Positions 7,507-16,113 of a stretch of 17,412 nucleotides of DNA are shown one piece after another. Position numbers and translations under genes: made by a program. Each line of letters begins with the position of its first letter. The first letter of the stretch is position 1. The notes beneath the pieces are model-generated. The model did no database searches and was not told where the DNA came from. It worked only from the letters and a program-made list of their open reading frames with translations. Source of the stretch: CAZBBB01 sp964490005 (lineage in GTDB: Bacteria; Planctomycetota; B15-G4); the NCBI GenBank assembly GCA_964490005.1, contig CAZBBB010000068.1, forward strand, positions 1 to 17,412, in the 5' to 3' direction.

Positions 7507-10104
7507 TCAGGGACAGAGCGCGCCCGACAGGCGGTTGCTCAGGGCCCACGGGGCGCCCGGCGCCAGCGCCTGCCAGTGCAGCGGCAGTCCCGCATAGGCC
7601 GGGTCGGCCGGCACCGCGATCGGAATCGTCGCTCCGCCCGCGGCGTCCGTGGCGAAGGCCAGCGGGAACCACAGCGTCGGGTCGAGCAGCAGCGTGCCGC
7701 CCTTGAAGGGCAGGCTGGCCGAGTTGAGCGCGTACACGAGCCAGAGCGTGCTCGAGGCCGGTCCGCCCGAGACCGACAAGACGTGCGTGCTCCCGAGCGT
7801 GGTCGGCGAGGCGCTGTCGAGGGTCATCGTGTTGCCGCCGCCGAGCGCCACGCCGAACGCCTCGTAGCCGCAGGGCGCGTCGACGGCGTAGTCCCAGATG
7901 CCGCGGCCGTAGGTGCCGAAGCGCATGCTGTTCGTCGCGGGCACGGCCTCGACGCTCCAGTAGATCGTGATCGGCGCCTCGTTGGCGGCGATGTCGGTCC
8001 ACGCGCCGCCGGGGTCGCGCCTCCACGCGGTCGTCTCGCTGCCGGCGAACATCGTGCCGCTGCCGTCGGGCGCCTCGGCGAGGCAGTAGACGAGCGTGCT
8101 CGGCAGGCCCGAGTTCCAGGCCGACCAGGTCAGGCCGCCGTCGGTCGTGCGCCGCACGGCCGCCGTGCCGTACCCGCTGCCGCCGACGTACGCCGTGTTC
8201 ACGTCGAGCGCGCTGGCGACGAGCGCCGTGCCGTAGAAGTAGTGCGGGCCCGGGCCGGTCGAGGCCGAGAGCGTCCAGGTGAGGCCGCCGTCGGTCGAGC
8301 GCCACAGTCGGCCGGCGCTCGTCGCCGCGTAGACGCGCTGCGGATCGAGCGGCGAGAACTCCAGCGCCGAGAGGTACTCGCCGCCGCTGAGCGCGAAGTT
8401 CTGCGTCGAGAACTGCGTCGCCGACCAGCTCGGCGGCAGCGTGACCGACTTCTTGTAGCGCCACAGCTTGTCGGCGCAGAAGAACACCCGCTCGACGTTC
8501 GTCGGGTCGGCCGTGACGGTGGGCAGCCAGCCCCAGCTGCCGCCGGCGGGGAAGTCGGCCGTGTAGAGCTGCGGCCCGGTCTCGCCCTTCTGGATCAGCA
8601 GGAAGCCCGGGTAGGTCGAGTAGACGTAGGCGTGCGTGCCGTCGCCCGAGGTGGCGTGACCGTAGTCGCCGCTGATGAGCTGCGCGAAGTCGAGCAGCGT
8701 CGTGCCCGGAGCCGCCGGCTGGTTGGCCCGCTGGTAGCCCTGGTCCTGCGCGCCGGCGATCACGCGCACCGGATTCGCGAGGCTCGTGTGCGTCGTGTAG
8801 TACTGGCTCACGCGCAGCCCGTCGAGCGAGAGGTTGGCCACGGTCGCGAGCCCGTCGGTCGAGCGGTACAGGCCGCCGTCGGTCGAGACGTACCAGATCT
8901 CGCTGCCGGGGCCCGTCGGCAGCACGTCGATGCCGGGGATGTCGGCGTGCAGCTTGGTGGCCGGGTTGGCGTAGTAGTCGCCCCAGCCGTTCACCTTCGC
9001 GAAGCTCGACCCGGCATTCGTCGTGCGCCAGACCTCGACGCCGCCGTAGGCGAACAGATCGACGTTCGTGGTCGAGGCGGCGAGCGAACCCCAGTAGTCG
9101 CTCAGGTCGCGGATGTACGTCCACGAGGCGCCGGCGTTGTCGCTGCGATAGAGCTTGCGCGTGCCCGAGACGTCGAGCGCGATCCACAGGCGCGGCGCGC
9201 CGGCCTCGCTGCCGACGAGTTCGCCGCCCGAGGCGGCGGCCGGCAGCGGCCCGGCGGTCGTCCAGGTCTGTCCGAGGTTGGTGCTCGTCTGCACGCCCTC
9301 GGTCTTGAGCACGTAGAGCGGCCCGGCGCCCGTGCGCGAGGCCCACATGTCGCCCGCGAAGGTGTTCATCGAGGCGAACTTGGTGAAGTTCCGCGCGCCG
9401 TCCGCCGAGTGCCAGGCGCCGTAGCGCCACTGCCCGCCGTCGTTGAGGAAGTGCAGCACGAGCACGATCGTGTGGCTGCCGTCGGCCGTCACGAACACGC
9501 GGCGCACGCCGTTCGTCACCGGCAGTCCGGCGGGGACCTCCCAGGTCTGGCCGTCGTCGCGCGTCGCGTGGATCAGGCCGTCGTCGGTCGCGCGCAGCAC
9601 GACCGGCGGGTCGGTCGGCAGCGCGCCCGGCACGACGGCGAGCCAGTGCGCGCCGCCGTAGATGTTGTCGCCGAGCGGGGTCCAGTCCTGGCCGTCGAGG
9701 GTGCCGTGCCACACGCCGCCGAGCGAGGAGCCGGCGTACAGCGACTGCCCGTCGGGCGCGCGCGCCGCGACGTGCATGCGCCCGGCCTGGTTGCGGCTGC
9801 CGATCTCGGTCCAGCGGTCGGCGACGGCGGAGAGCGAGGCGTACGCGTTGCGCTGGCGCCGCTGCTGCTCGCCGTTGGCGCGTTCGATGGCCTTCCAGTC
9901 GACGCCCGGCGGCGCGGCGTGGCGCTCGGCGAACCAGGCCTTGCGCTTGGCCTTGTTGGCGGCCTCGACGCCCTCCTCGAGGCGGTGGTCGGTCGGACGC
10001 GGGAGCCAGCGGTTGGCGGGCGCGGCGGTGCAGGCCAGCGCGCCGAGGGCGAGCAGCGCGACGAGACGCCGACGGCGCGAGGACGGGCGGAACGGTGCGG
10101 GCAC
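7507..10104 (-). CDS. Large exported Asp-box (BNR/sortilin-like) beta-propeller protein
   Basis: The protein has 865 residues. An Arg-rich start and hydrophobic run (14-24) end in GALAC, so it is exported, perhaps as a lipoprotein with Cys25; the lipobox is weak because Ala stands at -3. Asp-box motifs of the S/T-x-D-x-G-x-x-W type recur at least six times (DDGQTW, NLGQTW, NAGASW, NAGSSF, and DGGLTW twice), as in sialidase-like and VPS10/sortilin-like propellers. The conserved sialidase catalytic residues are not evident, so an enzyme activity is not claimed. The last 110 or so residues, with LHWQALAPG near the end, resemble a C-terminal beta-domain that I recall from many secreted Planctomycetota proteins. 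The start is GTG at 10104, with GAGG about 8 bases upstream. It follows the glycosyltransferase gene by 45 bases and may be co-transcribed with it. Confidence 0.8.
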   Translation of the reverse strand: MPAPFRPSSRRRRLVALLALGALACTAAPANRWLPRPTDHRLEEGVEAANKAKRKAWFAERHAAPPGVDWKAIERANGEQQRRQRNAYASLSAVADRWTEIGSRNQAGRMHVAARAPDGQSLYAGSSLGGVWHGTLDGQDWTPLGDNIYGGAHWLAVVPGALPTDPPVVLRATDDGLIHATRDDGQTWEVPAGLPVTNGVRRVFVTADGSHTIVLVLHFLNDGGQWRYGAWHSADGARNFTKFASMNTFAGDMWASRTGAGPLYVLKTEGVQTSTNLGQTWTTAGPLPAAASGGELVGSEAGAPRLWIALDVSGTRKLYRSDNAGASWTYIRDLSDYWGSLAASTTNVDLFAYGGVEVWRTTNAGSSFAKVNGWGDYYANPATKLHADIPGIDVLPTGPGSEIWYVSTDGGLYRSTDGLATVANLSLDGLRVSQYYTTHTSLANPVRVIAGAQDQGYQRANQPAAPGTTLLDFAQLISGDYGHATSGDGTHAYVYSTYPGFLLIQKGETGPQLYTADFPAGGSWGWLPTVTADPTNVERVFFCADKLWRYKKSVTLPPSWSATQFSTQNFALSGGEYLSALEFSPLDPQRVYAATSAGRLWRSTDGGLTWTLSASTGPGPHYFYGTALVASALDVNTAYVGGSGYGTAAVRRTTDGGLTWSAWNSGLPSTLVYCLAEAPDGSGTMFAGSETTAWRRDPGGAWTDIAANEAPITIYWSVEAVPATNSMRFGTYGRGIWDYAVDAPCGYEAFGVALGGGNTMTLDSASPTTLGSTHVLSVSGGPASSTLWLVYALNSASLPFKGGTLLLDPTLWFPLAFATDAAGGATIPIAVPADPAYAGLPLHWQALAPGAPWALSNRLSGALCP

Positions 10105-10149
10105 GGGGAGACCCTCGCAGGGACGGACAGGCCGGGGGGACGCGGCTCC

Positions 10150-11325
10150 CTATCGGTCGGGGCGGGGGCGCGCGAGGAGCGCAGTGTAGAGGCGCTCCTG
10201 CTCTTCGACCATGCGTCGCGCGTCGAACTCTTCGACCGCCTCACGCCCGGCCCGGCCGAAGCGCGCCGCCAGCGCCTCGTCGGCCAGCAGTTCGAGGACG
10301 GCTGCGCTGGCGCGGGCCAGGTCGCCGGCCGGGAACAGTCGGCCGTTGCGCCCGTCGACCACGGCCTCGGGCACGCCGTCGACGGCGCTCGCGACGATCG
10401 GCCGCCCGGCCGCCATGGCCTGCGGACAGACGCGCGGCAGCCCCTCCCAGCGCGAGGTGAGCAGCAGCACGTCGAGCGCGCCGAGCAGGGCGGGGACGTC
10501 GCGGCGCCAGCCGAGCAGTTGCAGCCGGTCGCCGAGACCGGCGCGCGCCACGGCGGCCTGCACCGCGCCGCGCAACTCGCCGTCGCCGGCGAAGAAGAAG
10601 CGCGCGTCGGGCCGCGCCTGCGCCACGCGCCGCGCGACCTCCACGAAGTCGAGCGGCGCCTTCTGCGGCTTGAAGTTGGCGATCGTGCCGACGACCGGCG
10701 CGTGCTCGGGCAGCCCGAGCGCGCGCCGCGCCTCGGCGCGCAGCGCGTCGGCGCGCGCGAAGTCGGCGATCTCGATGCCGCTGCGGATCACGTGCGTGGA
10801 CGCCGTTCCGAGCAGGCCCAGCCTGCGCCCCTGCTCGAGGTTCGCCGCGGAGACCGAGATGAAGGCGTCGGTGTGGCGCGCCATGCGGCGCTCGAGCGCC
10901 AGCGAGACGGCGCGCAACGGCCCGGCGCTCACGGCGGCGTGGCCGTAGCCGTGGATCGAGTGCACCACGGGCCGCGCGCCGACGCGTGCGGCCGCCAGGC
11001 GCGCCAGGATGCCGGCCTTGCTGCTGTGGCTGTGCACGAGGCAGGGCCCGCGCGCCGCGAGCGGCGCGAGGAGTCCGGCCAGCGCGCGCACGGCCGCGAG
11101 GTCGCGCGCGGGCCGGATGGGCCGGGCGATCTGCGGCAGGAAGTCGACCGGCACGTCGCCCAGCGCCCGCGCCTCGTCGTCCAGCAGGCCGCCGGGGCCG
11201 CAGACCAGGCGCGGCGCGAAGCGCGCGCGGTCGAGATGCGCGAGCGTGTACAGCGTGTTCTGCTGCGCGCCCCCGAGTTCCAGCGCCGTGATCACGTGGA
11301 CGACGGGAACCGGCGCGCCGCTCAA
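10150..11325 (-). CDS. Family 4 glycosyltransferase (GT-B fold)
   Basis: This cytoplasmic protein of 391 residues would move a sugar from a nucleotide donor to a growing glycan. The N-terminal Rossmann half opens with VVHVITALELGGAQ (8-21), the acceptor-side glycine loop. VHSHSSKAG (97-105) is the usual histidine-containing motif. The C-terminal half has VVGTIANFKPQKAP (211-224) with phosphate-contacting Lys222, FFAGDGE (244-250), and WEGLPRVCPQAMA (293-305). In the last motif the second Glu of E-x7-E is Gln302. The start is a TTG at 11325, one base after the TGA of the FAD-enzyme gene, so the two genes are tightly coupled; no ATG lies nearby. Sugar and linkage cannot be read from the sequence. 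Confidence 0.9.
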   Translation of the reverse strand: MSGAPVPVVHVITALELGGAQQNTLYTLAHLDRARFAPRLVCGPGGLLDDEARALGDVPVDFLPQIARPIRPARDLAAVRALAGLLAPLAARGPCLVHSHSSKAGILARLAAARVGARPVVHSIHGYGHAAVSAGPLRAVSLALERRMARHTDAFISVSAANLEQGRRLGLLGTASTHVIRSGIEIADFARADALRAEARRALGLPEHAPVVGTIANFKPQKAPLDFVEVARRVAQARPDARFFFAGDGELRGAVQAAVARAGLGDRLQLLGWRRDVPALLGALDVLLLTSRWEGLPRVCPQAMAAGRPIVASAVDGVPEAVVDGRNGRLFPAGDLARASAAVLELLADEALAARFGRAGREAVEEFDARRMVEEQERLYTALLARPRPDR

Positions 11326-11326
11326 C

Positions 11327-12700
11327 TCAGCCGCTCCCGGCCGCGATCCAGGCCGCCGCCTGCCGGCCGTGCACGAGGCTCTCCTCCATCGAGGTGTAGT
11401 CCCAGGCGCCGTAGCGGCCGAAGGGCACGACGCGGCGCTCGACGTACCAGCGCAGCAGCCCGGGCAGCACGCGCCGGCGCGCCTCGTCGAAGACCACGTA
11501 GGCCTCGGGGATGTCGCGCACCTCGGTGAACACGACGTCCTCGCGCGTACGCAGGAAGCCTGCGGCCGCGAGCGCCGCGAGCGTCTGCTCGACCGACTCC
11601 TCGCGGCTCGGCGCGCGGCCCGGCAGGAAGCTGATCTCGGCCACGATCGAGTGGTGGCCCGGCGGCGCCATGGCGGGCGTGAGCGCGCAGGGCAGGCCGA
11701 TGCGGTGGAAGGGCGCGAAGGCCTCGGGGAAGTAGACCCACTGCACGTCGGGGTGCACGGGCGGGCCGCGCAGACCGAGGTTCACGGCGCGCACCGAGAC
11801 GTGGCGCAGTTCGCCCGCCGCGGTGCGCAGCGCGGCCGGCAGGTCTTCGGTCAGGGCCGCGAGGGCCGGCAGCGGCAGGCTGCTGAGCACGTGCGAACCC
11901 GAGAGCGTCTCGCCGTTCGCGAGCGTCACGCGCCGCGCGGCGGCGTTCAGCGCGGTGGCCGCGCAGCCGGTGCGCACGAGTCCGTCGGGCAGGCCGGCCG
12001 ATAGCGCGCGCGGCAGCGCGTCGATGCCGCCCGCCGACGGATACATGAAGTTGGGGTTGTAGCCGAAGGCCTTCTCGTTGCGCGTGATCGCGCCGCGCAG
12101 CACGTCGGCCAGTTCGGGCCGCGGGATCGACCAGCTCACCCAGTCGCCGGTGATCTGCCCCAGGTCGACCTGCCAGAGCTTGCCGTTGTAGGGTTCGAAG
12201 AAGTGCCGCGCGAAACCCGCGCCGAAGGTCGCGTGGATCCAGTCGCGGAACAGCGGCTCGCCGGCCGCGCGCGGCGGCGCGACCTTCAGGAAGGGCAGCC
12301 CCGGATCGACCGGCACCGCGTCGGGCACCGGCACCCCGCGCGCCGCTCCCTTCCGCAGCGTCTCGACGAAACCCTCGAGGCAGGCCAGCCGCACGTCGAT
12401 CGGCAGGCCCGCGGTGTTGGCCTGGAAGGGGTAGGGCGTGAGCGTGCCGTGGCTGAAGATCCACGCGCTGCGGTCGAGGCGCGCCCAGCCTCCGGGCAGC
12501 AGCCGCTCGGCCCAGGCGCGCACCTCGGGGTCGCGCAGGTGCAGCAGGTGGCCCGTGCAGTCGAAGGTGAAGCCCCGCGCGCGGAACGAGCGGCACAGCC
12601 CGCCGACCTCGGCCTCGCGCTCGACGACGACCGCGTCGCGCCCGCGCAGATGGTGCGCGGCCGACAGCCCGGCGAGGCCGGCTCCGAGAATGACGACCAT
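11327..12700 (-). CDS. FAD-dependent enzyme of the UDP-galactopyranose mutase/protoporphyrinogen oxidase-like family
   Basis: The protein has 457 residues. The N-terminal dinucleotide fold is clear: VVILGAGLAGLSAAHHL (2-18), with the ribose-binding Glu at the end of strand 2 (VVVEREAEVGGLCRS, 24-38). FDCTGHLLHL (46-55) and FEPYNGKLW (168-176) are typical of mutase-like and HemY-like enzymes found in sugar clusters. The C-terminal FAD contact is GRYGAWDYTSMEESLVHGRQ. The location between glycosyltransferases suggests work on a sugar nucleotide or lipid-linked sugar, such as ring contraction or an oxidation. True UDP-galactopyranose mutase is not certain, since the arginines I would need to place are not obvious. 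I chose the ATG at 12700 because the GxGxxG motif follows at once; sequence further upstream lacks FAD-fold features. Only one base separates its stop from the next start. Confidence 0.82.
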   Translation of the reverse strand: MVVILGAGLAGLSAAHHLRGRDAVVVEREAEVGGLCRSFRARGFTFDCTGHLLHLRDPEVRAWAERLLPGGWARLDRSAWIFSHGTLTPYPFQANTAGLPIDVRLACLEGFVETLRKGAARGVPVPDAVPVDPGLPFLKVAPPRAAGEPLFRDWIHATFGAGFARHFFEPYNGKLWQVDLGQITGDWVSWSIPRPELADVLRGAITRNEKAFGYNPNFMYPSAGGIDALPRALSAGLPDGLVRTGCAATALNAAARRVTLANGETLSGSHVLSSLPLPALAALTEDLPAALRTAAGELRHVSVRAVNLGLRGPPVHPDVQWVYFPEAFAPFHRIGLPCALTPAMAPPGHHSIVAEISFLPGRAPSREESVEQTLAALAAAGFLRTREDVVFTEVRDIPEAYVVFDEARRRVLPGLLRWYVERRVVPFGRYGAWDYTSMEESLVHGRQAAAWIAAGSG

Positions 12701-12767
12701 GGGGCGTGCGGTTCCGAGGCGCGCTCGCGCCGGCAGCAGCGCCGCGGCGGCGTGACGAAGGCGCAGG

Positions 12768-14003
12768 CTACCGCAGGAAGGCCTGCGGATCGACTCCGAG
12801 CGCCGCGGCGATGTCGCGCAGCACCTCGTGCGGATGCGGCTGCTCGGGGAAGGAACGCGCGAGTTCGGCGTACTGCTCGCCGGCCTGCGCGTACAGTCCG
12901 TTGCGCAGGAAGTACTGCGCACGCAGGAAGCCGCGCACCGCCTCGGGCATCTCGTAGGTGAGCCGGTTCTCGAACAGGCGATGCATCTCGCGCCGCCACT
13001 CGCCGGACATGACGCGGAAGGTCGCCTGGTGCGGCGCGCCCTCGGGCGTCGAGATGCTCCACGCGACCGCCCCTTCGTCGATGTCGGGCCAGTGGGCCGG
13101 CCAGGCCTGGCGCGCGATCTCGGCGCCTTCCTCGGGGTGCGCGACGCGCAGGATCAGCGGACGCCTCGCCGCGGCCCCGCCCTCGCCCTCGCCGTCGCCG
13201 ACGAGTTCGGCCGTCAGGTGCGTGCCGGCGTTCGCGCGGTAGACGAAGGTCGGCCTCGGCGTGGAGACCAGGCCGCGCGGCAGCAGCGCGGCGCTGGTCG
13301 GGTCGGCGTCGACGACCGCGAGGGGGCGATCGGGCGGACGGAAGGCGCCGAAGGCCTCGGCCACGCCGGGCTCGGCGAGCACCTCGAACACGCGCGCGTA
13401 GTCGCCCTCCGCCATCCAGGCCATCGCCAGCCACTTGCGCGCCTCGACGAGCGGGCCGAGGTCCTCGAAGGCCCGGCGGGCGAGGGCCGGCTCGCCGCGC
13501 CGCATCAGGTCCTGGCCGCGCCACAGCGGGTTGTCGTCGCGAATGACGCCGTAGACGAGGAAGGCCGCGACGGCCAGCAGGATGAGCGCGAAGGTGCCGA
13601 TGCCGAGTCCCGCGCCGCTCGCGGTCGGCAGGGGCGTGCTGCGTCCCGACGCGACGGCCTGCAGGCGCTCGCGCGCGTCCTCGGGCAGTTCGGCCAGGCG
13701 CGCGTTCAGCCCGGCCGGGCCGCGCCCTTCGCGCAGCGCCCGCGACAGCGCGCGCTCGAAGGCCTCGGGGTTCTCCGGGCGTCGCAGCGTCTCGAGCAGG
13801 TGCAGCGAGACGAGCGCCGGGTCGAGTCGCAGCACGCTCGCGACCTGTCCGAGCGTGAGCCCCGCGCCGTGCGTGAGCAGCACGATCCGGCGGCGCGTGG
13901 CGCTCAGCCCGCCGAGGAAGGCCTCGAGCTGCGCGGCGGGCAGCGCGGGCGCCGTCGGCCCGCTCGGGTAGACCCAGCTCGGCGTGCCCGCCGGCAGCTT
14001 CAA
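12768..14003 (-). CDS. Single-pass membrane protein: sigma-region-4-like HTH domain, TM helix, TPR-like outer part
   Basis: I cannot name this 411-residue protein. Residues about 24-75 look like a sigma-70 region 4 or related HTH domain: LSATRRRIVLLTHGAGLTLGQVASVLRLDPALVSLHLLETL holds a helix, a turn at GLTLGQVA and a recognition-like helix. Residues about 100-116 (LAELPEDARERLQAV) form a second helical patch. One membrane helix follows (about 134-153, GIGTFALILLAVAAFLVYGV). The outer part begins with a TPR-like pair (about 162-210) and ends with another helical repeat (about 355-405). The middle (about 225-335) is mixed beta. The start is a TTG at 14003 that overlaps the TGA of the transferase gene (TTGA). 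A start further upstream would run through the transferase coding region. A gap of 67 bases separates it from the FAD-enzyme gene. A regulator or structural sensor of glycan synthesis is possible. Confidence 0.7.
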   Translation of the reverse strand: MKLPAGTPSWVYPSGPTAPALPAAQLEAFLGGLSATRRRIVLLTHGAGLTLGQVASVLRLDPALVSLHLLETLRRPENPEAFERALSRALREGRGPAGLNARLAELPEDARERLQAVASGRSTPLPTASGAGLGIGTFALILLAVAAFLVYGVIRDDNPLWRGQDLMRRGEPALARRAFEDLGPLVEARKWLAMAWMAEGDYARVFEVLAEPGVAEAFGAFRPPDRPLAVVDADPTSAALLPRGLVSTPRPTFVYRANAGTHLTAELVGDGEGEGGAAARRPLILRVAHPEEGAEIARQAWPAHWPDIDEGAVAWSISTPEGAPHQATFRVMSGEWRREMHRLFENRLTYEMPEAVRGFLRAQYFLRNGLYAQAGEQYAELARSFPEQPHPHEVLRDIAAALGVDPQAFLR

Positions 14004-15043
14004 CGCGGACGCACTCCGGGCGGAGGCAGGCGCGAGAGCAGCGGGAAGGCGAGCAGCGCGGCGCCGGCCACGGCGAGCAGCAGCCAGTGGCCCAGCCAGG
14101 CGGGCCCGAACACGAGCGCCAGCGAGACGCCGCCGAGCACCAGCGCGACGAGGTAGGTGCCGCGCACGGTGCGGCGCACGCCGACGCCCGAAGCCGAGAC
14201 GCGCAGCGCGAAGTGGTCGGGCGAGCCGCGGAAGAACGGGATGCCCCGGCGCGCGCGGTGCACGGCCACGAACAGCGTGTCGAAGATCGGGATGGCCAGC
14301 AGCACCAGCGGCGTGAGCGTCGCCAGCGGGTTGCGCGTCGAGTAGCTCACGAGCATCGAGAGCGCGCCCATCATGAACCCGATGAACAGGCTGCCCGTGT
14401 CGCCGAGGAAGATCCGCGCCGGCGTGAAGTTGAAGCGCAGGAAGCCGGTGAGCGCGCCGGCCAGCACGATCGCCATGAAGGGCACGACGGCGTCGTTGCC
14501 GATGAGCACCGCGATCACGAACAGGAACAGCGCCGCGATGCAGGCCGTGCCGGAGGCCAGGCCGTCCATGACGTCGATGATGTTGAAGGCGTTCGTGATG
14601 CCGGTCACCCACAGCAGCGTGAGCAGCAGGTTCTGCCACCAGTCGAAGATGGCGATGTCGACCCGCACGCCGGCCTTCCAGAGCGCGACCGCCGCCAGCA
14701 GCTGCCCGAGGAACTTGATGCCCGGCCGCAGGTTGATCAGGTCGTCGTACAGGCCCAGCAGCAGCATCATGAAGCCGCCCGCGAGGATGCCCAGCGCGCG
14801 CTGGCCGATGGCCTCGGTCGTCGAGAGCAGCCCGAAGGTGATCACGAAGCCCGACGCGACGGCCAGGCCGCCGAGGTAGGGCGTGGGTTGCACGTGCTTC
14901 TTGAGGCGGCCGTCGGGCGCGTCGTGGATCTTGAAGGTCTGCGCGACGTGGATCGTGAGCGGCGTGACGAACGCGACGACCGCGGCCGCCATCACGAAGG
15001 CCAGGCCGTACCAGAGGATGTCGCTGACGTCGGGAGCCATCAT
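14000..15043 (-). CDS. WecA/TagO-like polyprenyl-phosphate sugar-1-phosphate transferase (MraY superfamily)
   Basis: This integral membrane enzyme of 347 residues would transfer a HexNAc-1-phosphate from a UDP-sugar to undecaprenyl phosphate, the first step of O-antigen, capsule or similar glycans. About ten hydrophobic helices are visible. Family motifs are present in order: RLKKHVQPTPYLGGLAV (46-62), the metal-binding YDDLINL (99-105), NAFNIIDVMDGLASG (151-165) and RIFLGDTGSLFIGF (210-223). The cytoplasmic loop HxxH motif of WecA is replaced by SPDHFALR, a variant I recall in other non-enteric members. MraY itself is unlikely, as the murein genes are absent around it. The ATG at 15043 overlaps the preceding stop (ATGA). 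A second ATG follows directly. Confidence 0.92.
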   Translation of the reverse strand: MMAPDVSDILWYGLAFVMAAAVVAFVTPLTIHVAQTFKIHDAPDGRLKKHVQPTPYLGGLAVASGFVITFGLLSTTEAIGQRALGILAGGFMMLLLGLYDDLINLRPGIKFLGQLLAAVALWKAGVRVDIAIFDWWQNLLLTLLWVTGITNAFNIIDVMDGLASGTACIAALFLFVIAVLIGNDAVVPFMAIVLAGALTGFLRFNFTPARIFLGDTGSLFIGFMMGALSMLVSYSTRNPLATLTPLVLLAIPIFDTLFVAVHRARRGIPFFRGSPDHFALRVSASGVGVRRTVRGTYLVALVLGGVSLALVFGPAWLGHWLLLAVAGAALLAFPLLSRLPPPGVRPR

Positions 15044-16113
15044 GGGAGTCGGCCGGAGGCCAGACGATACGTTTCGGCCAGCAGGCGCGCTCCCCTTGTC
15101 AGCGAGTAGCCCTGCTCGACGGTGCGGCGCCCGGCGGCGCCGAGCCGGGCGGCCTCGGCCGGGTCGCGCGCGAGGCGCGCCAGCGCCGCCTCCCAGCCGG
15201 CCTCGTCGCGCGCCAGCAGCCCGTTCTCGCCGTCGACGAGGATCTTCGCGTTGACGCCGACCGGGCTGGCGATCACCGGCCGCCCGGCCGCCATGAACTG
15301 CAGCAGCTTGAGGGCGCACTTGCCGCGCGCCCAGTCGGTGTCGGGCAGCGGCATGACGCCCGCGTCGCAGTCGGCGATCTCGTCGATCTCGGTCGCGAGC
15401 GACCAGGGGCGGTGCACGAGGCGGACGCCCGCCCAGGCCGGGCCGGGTTCGGGCAGGCCGCTGCTGATGACGCGCAGTTCGCAGGGCGTGCCGGCGGCCG
15501 CCAGGCGCGCCAGCGGGCGCGCGAGCGGTTCGAGATAGCCGAGGTTGTAGCGCAGCCCGATCCAACCCACGCGCAGCGGGCCGAGCCGCGCGCGCGGCGG
15601 CCGCGCGTAGCGCTCGGTGTCGACGGTCGTGGGGATGACCACCACCTCGCGCGCGTGCCGCCTCGCGAACTCCGCCAAGAACTCGTTGCCCACGATCACC
15701 AGCCGGGCCGCCGCGCACAGGCGCGCGAGCTTGCGTTCGTGGCCCGGCGTGAGCCAGAGCGCGTCGTCGAACTCGAGGATGAAGGGCTTGTCGCGCGGCA
15801 GCAGCCGGCGCTCGACGGCCCAGGGCAGGTAGGGGAAGAGCTGCTGCTCGACGAGCAGCACGTCGGCCGCGCCGCGCGCGGCGGCGGCCGCCTGGCGCAG
15901 GCGCGCCGCGAGCCGCCCCAGGCTGTAGCCCGCCTTGAGGACCACGCGCAGCGGCGAGGGCCGCCGCTCGAGGATCGCGAACCAGGCCGATCCGAAGAGC
16001 GGCGCCGTGCTCAGTTCGATGCCCTGCGCGGCGAGCGCCTCGCGGTACTGCTCGACGCGGTAGCGCGTCGAGGGGCCGATCGAACTCGTGCGTGTGAGCG
16101 CGTGCACCTTCAC
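15040..16113 (-). CDS. Family 4 glycosyltransferase, second of the cluster
   Basis: The protein has 357 residues and a GT-B layout. The N-terminus KVHALTRTSSIGPSTRYRVEQY (2-23) is the short start typical of this group, with a Ser/Thr-Arg-Tyr-Arg patch. The C-terminal half has LRVGWIGLRYNLGYL as the donor-side glycine turn, then VMPLPDTDWARGKCALKLLQ and FMAAGRPVIASPVGVN. This subfamily lacks the plain E-x7-E motif and uses the Gly-Lys-x-x-x-Lys stretch in the same region. The start is a GTG at 16113 overlapping the upstream TGA (GTGA). Donor and acceptor are unknown; it presumably extends the lipid-linked sugar made by the neighbouring transferase. Confidence 0.88.
   Translation of the reverse strand: MKVHALTRTSSIGPSTRYRVEQYREALAAQGIELSTAPLFGSAWFAILERRPSPLRVVLKAGYSLGRLAARLRQAAAAARGAADVLLVEQQLFPYLPWAVERRLLPRDKPFILEFDDALWLTPGHERKLARLCAAARLVIVGNEFLAEFARRHAREVVVIPTTVDTERYARPPRARLGPLRVGWIGLRYNLGYLEPLARPLARLAAAGTPCELRVISSGLPEPGPAWAGVRLVHRPWSLATEIDEIADCDAGVMPLPDTDWARGKCALKLLQFMAAGRPVIASPVGVNAKILVDGENGLLARDEAGWEAALARLARDPAEAARLGAAGRRTVEQGYSLTRGARLLAETYRLASGRLP

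Noticed and set aside
10390..10450. Loss of the second Glu of the E-x7-E motif (Gln302) in the family-4 glycosyltransferase
   Set aside because: I recall EGLPRVxPQAMA as a regular form in one branch of the family, so it is probably not a defect.
7291..11529. A plus-strand open frame of about 1400 codons
   Set aside because: It lies antisense to the porin start, the Asp-box protein and a glycosyltransferase. Its composition is almost only Arg, Ala, Gly, Val and Glu, as expected from GC-rich codons read on the wrong strand.
12286..13524. A 412-codon minus-strand frame bridging the HTH protein and FAD-enzyme genes
   Set aside because: It is out of frame with both recognisable proteins and shows only low-complexity Arg/Ala sequence.
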